In this document: in pieces, positions 5,732 to 6,034 of the stretch
How positions within the stretch are numbered: position 1 is the stretch's first letter
Layout: every line of letters starts with the position of its first letter
From: an uncultured Bacteroidales bacterium
Lineage (GTDB): Bacteria > Bacteroidota > Bacteroidia > Bacteroidales > UBA932
DNA: 6,034 nucleotides
Reading direction: 5' to 3'
Assembly: GCA_946627685.1 (NCBI GenBank)
Contig: CAMOVV010000079.1
Span: 1 to 6,034 of the forward strand
The notes under the pieces: model-generated
What the model was told of the DNA's origin: nothing
The model's input: the letters and a program-made list of their open reading frames with translations, nothing else
The model's database searches: none
Program-made: the position numbers and the translations under genes

Positions 5732-5766
5732 CAACTAATTGATTTTCAATTAGTTGGCTTATTTTC
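5732..5766. terminator. Strong AT-rich hairpin, possible bidirectional terminator
   Basis: CAACTAATTGA (5732-5742) and TCAATTAGTTG (5746-5756) are exact reverse complements around a 3-base spacer, with a further AG/CT pairing outside one mismatch. A T-rich stretch (5759-5766) follows on the + strand. The stem is longer than typical operators, which favours a terminator, though its tight loop would in practice open to five bases. Confidence 0.45.
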
Positions 5767-5813
5767 TCTCTGCCGTTTATCTTACCTATAAACTTTCAAT
5801 CCAAACATCCAAC

Positions 5814-5864
5814 TTGGAAAAGCGTCCTTTTTGAGCCTCAATTTCTTTGGAAAAGCGTCCTTTT
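5814..5864 (+). repeat. 18-bp direct repeat, two copies
   Basis: TTGGAAAAGCGTCCTTTT is present at 5814-5831 and exactly again at 5847-5864, 33 bp apart, close to three helical turns. Each copy contains the small inverted repeat AAAAG/CTTTT. The spacing and symmetry suggest a cooperative regulator-binding pair 120-170 bp upstream of the next gene. Confidence 0.8.
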
Positions 5865-5973
5865 CTGTGGTTGGAGCAGGGAATAGCGAGTATAAAAAGT
5901 TAGAGGCCAAAATCGACAATTTTACCCAAAACGTCCTCGGGATTTGGAAAATTTTACCCATATTTGCGTTATA

Positions 5974-5981
5974 TAGATTTG
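5974..5981 (+). promoter_or_regulatory. Candidate Bacteroidetes -7 box for the last gene
   Basis: TAGATTTG matches TAnnTTTG exactly. Transcription would begin at about 5988, which is on the start codon itself, so the mRNA would be leaderless or the real promoter lies further upstream. A TTTG at 5943-5946 is 27 bp away, too far for a normal -33 box. Confidence 0.25.
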
Positions 5982-5985
5982 CTTT

Positions 5986-6034
5986 ATGGAAAAAAACACT
6001 CAATTGCCTGAAATCTTGATTGCTACTTCTGACA
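5986..6034 (+). CDS. 5' end of an unidentified protein
   Basis: An ATG at 5986 opens a frame that runs to the window edge and codes for 16 residues, MEKNTQLPEILIATSD. The frame is different from the short overlapping ORFs here. The opening faintly recalls the start of Bacteroidetes proteins with an N-terminal winged-helix of the AbiEi type (often joined to Fic domains), but 16 residues cannot settle that. The long repeat-rich leader in front supports a real gene start. No Shine-Dalgarno sequence is visible. Confidence 0.5.
   Translation, partial: MEKNTQLPEILIATSD

Larger units (their letters stand above)
5639..5959 (+). repeat. Dispersed AATTTTACCC element, three copies
   Basis: AAATTTTACCC is found at 5639-5649 and 5949-5959, and the 10-base core AATTTTACCC at 5918-5927. 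All three have the same orientation. The last two lie within 70 bp of the start of the final gene, where an operator would be expected. Confidence 0.6.
5542..5985. other. AT-rich, repeat-dense non-coding region
   Basis: These 444 bp contain no supported gene; short open frames on both strands here cross the repeats and resemble nothing I know. The base composition drops sharply compared with the genes to the left. The region holds three perfect or near-perfect hairpins (5669-5686, 5709-5727, 5732-5756), an 18-bp direct repeat (5814-5831 and 5847-5864), three copies of a TTTTACCC element and an 11-bp inverted repeat pair (ATATAACGCAA, 5596-5606, and its complement at 5964-5974). It probably serves as terminator plus control region for the gene beginning at 5986. 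Confidence 0.65.

Noticed and set aside
5814..5864. CRISPR array
   Set aside because: There are only two repeats of 18 bp with a 15-bp gap, too few and too short, and no cas gene is visible.
5782..6019. Two short opposing open frames (62 and 73 residues)
   Set aside because: Both cross the direct repeats and the AT-rich leader, overlap the better-placed start at 5986 and show no known motif.

Overview
The window looks like a chromosomal piece of a moderately GC-rich member of the Bacteroidales. Reasons: a RAYT-type transposase of the Bacteroidales style, exact matches to the Bacteroidetes -7 box (TAnnTTTG), starts without strong Shine-Dalgarno sequences, a GH20 hexosaminidase fragment and an AraC-type fragment of kinds common in that order, and a tRNA without a fully encoded CCA end. 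The genus cannot be fixed from the sequence alone.

Layout. 1-1679: a two-gene operon on the + strand, made of the 3' part of a DUF1846 (UPF0371) gene and, 5 bp later, a complete gene for a protein with an L-fucose/L-arabinose isomerase-like C-terminal half. 1680-2069: a non-coding, G-rich, repeat-rich spacer (G10 run, 16-bp tandem repeat, possible G-quadruplex, two hairpin-forming copies of a 13-bp element). 2070-3002: a REP-associated tyrosine transposase-like gene (RAYT, Y1/HUH family). 3103-3187: tRNA-Leu(UAA), followed by a likely terminator and an AT-rich spacer with a 10-bp tandem repeat. 3411-5204: an unrecognised 597-residue exported protein with a small Cys/His cluster, a Ser-rich linker and one WG-like repeat. 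5205-5541: two gene scraps joined head to head, an internal piece of a GH20 beta-N-acetylhexosaminidase (- strand) and the C-terminal DNA-binding end of an AraC regulator (+ strand). 5542-5985: an AT-rich non-coding region dense in inverted and direct repeats. 5986-6034: the first 16 codons of a further + strand gene.

The first two genes probably act as one unit; the isomerase-like protein suggests sugar metabolism but no substrate can be read off. The segment from the tRNA 3' end to about 5730 resembles a used and decayed integration site: it starts at a tRNA gene, holds an orphan exported protein and broken genes, and ends near an imperfect copy (15/17) of the tRNA 3' end. No integrase is present. 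The most noteworthy items are the RAYT gene with candidate cognate hairpins upstream, the GH20/AraC fragment junction with possible microhomology, the unclassified exported protein, and the repeat-rich leader before the last gene. No complete new defence or metabolic system is demonstrable here.
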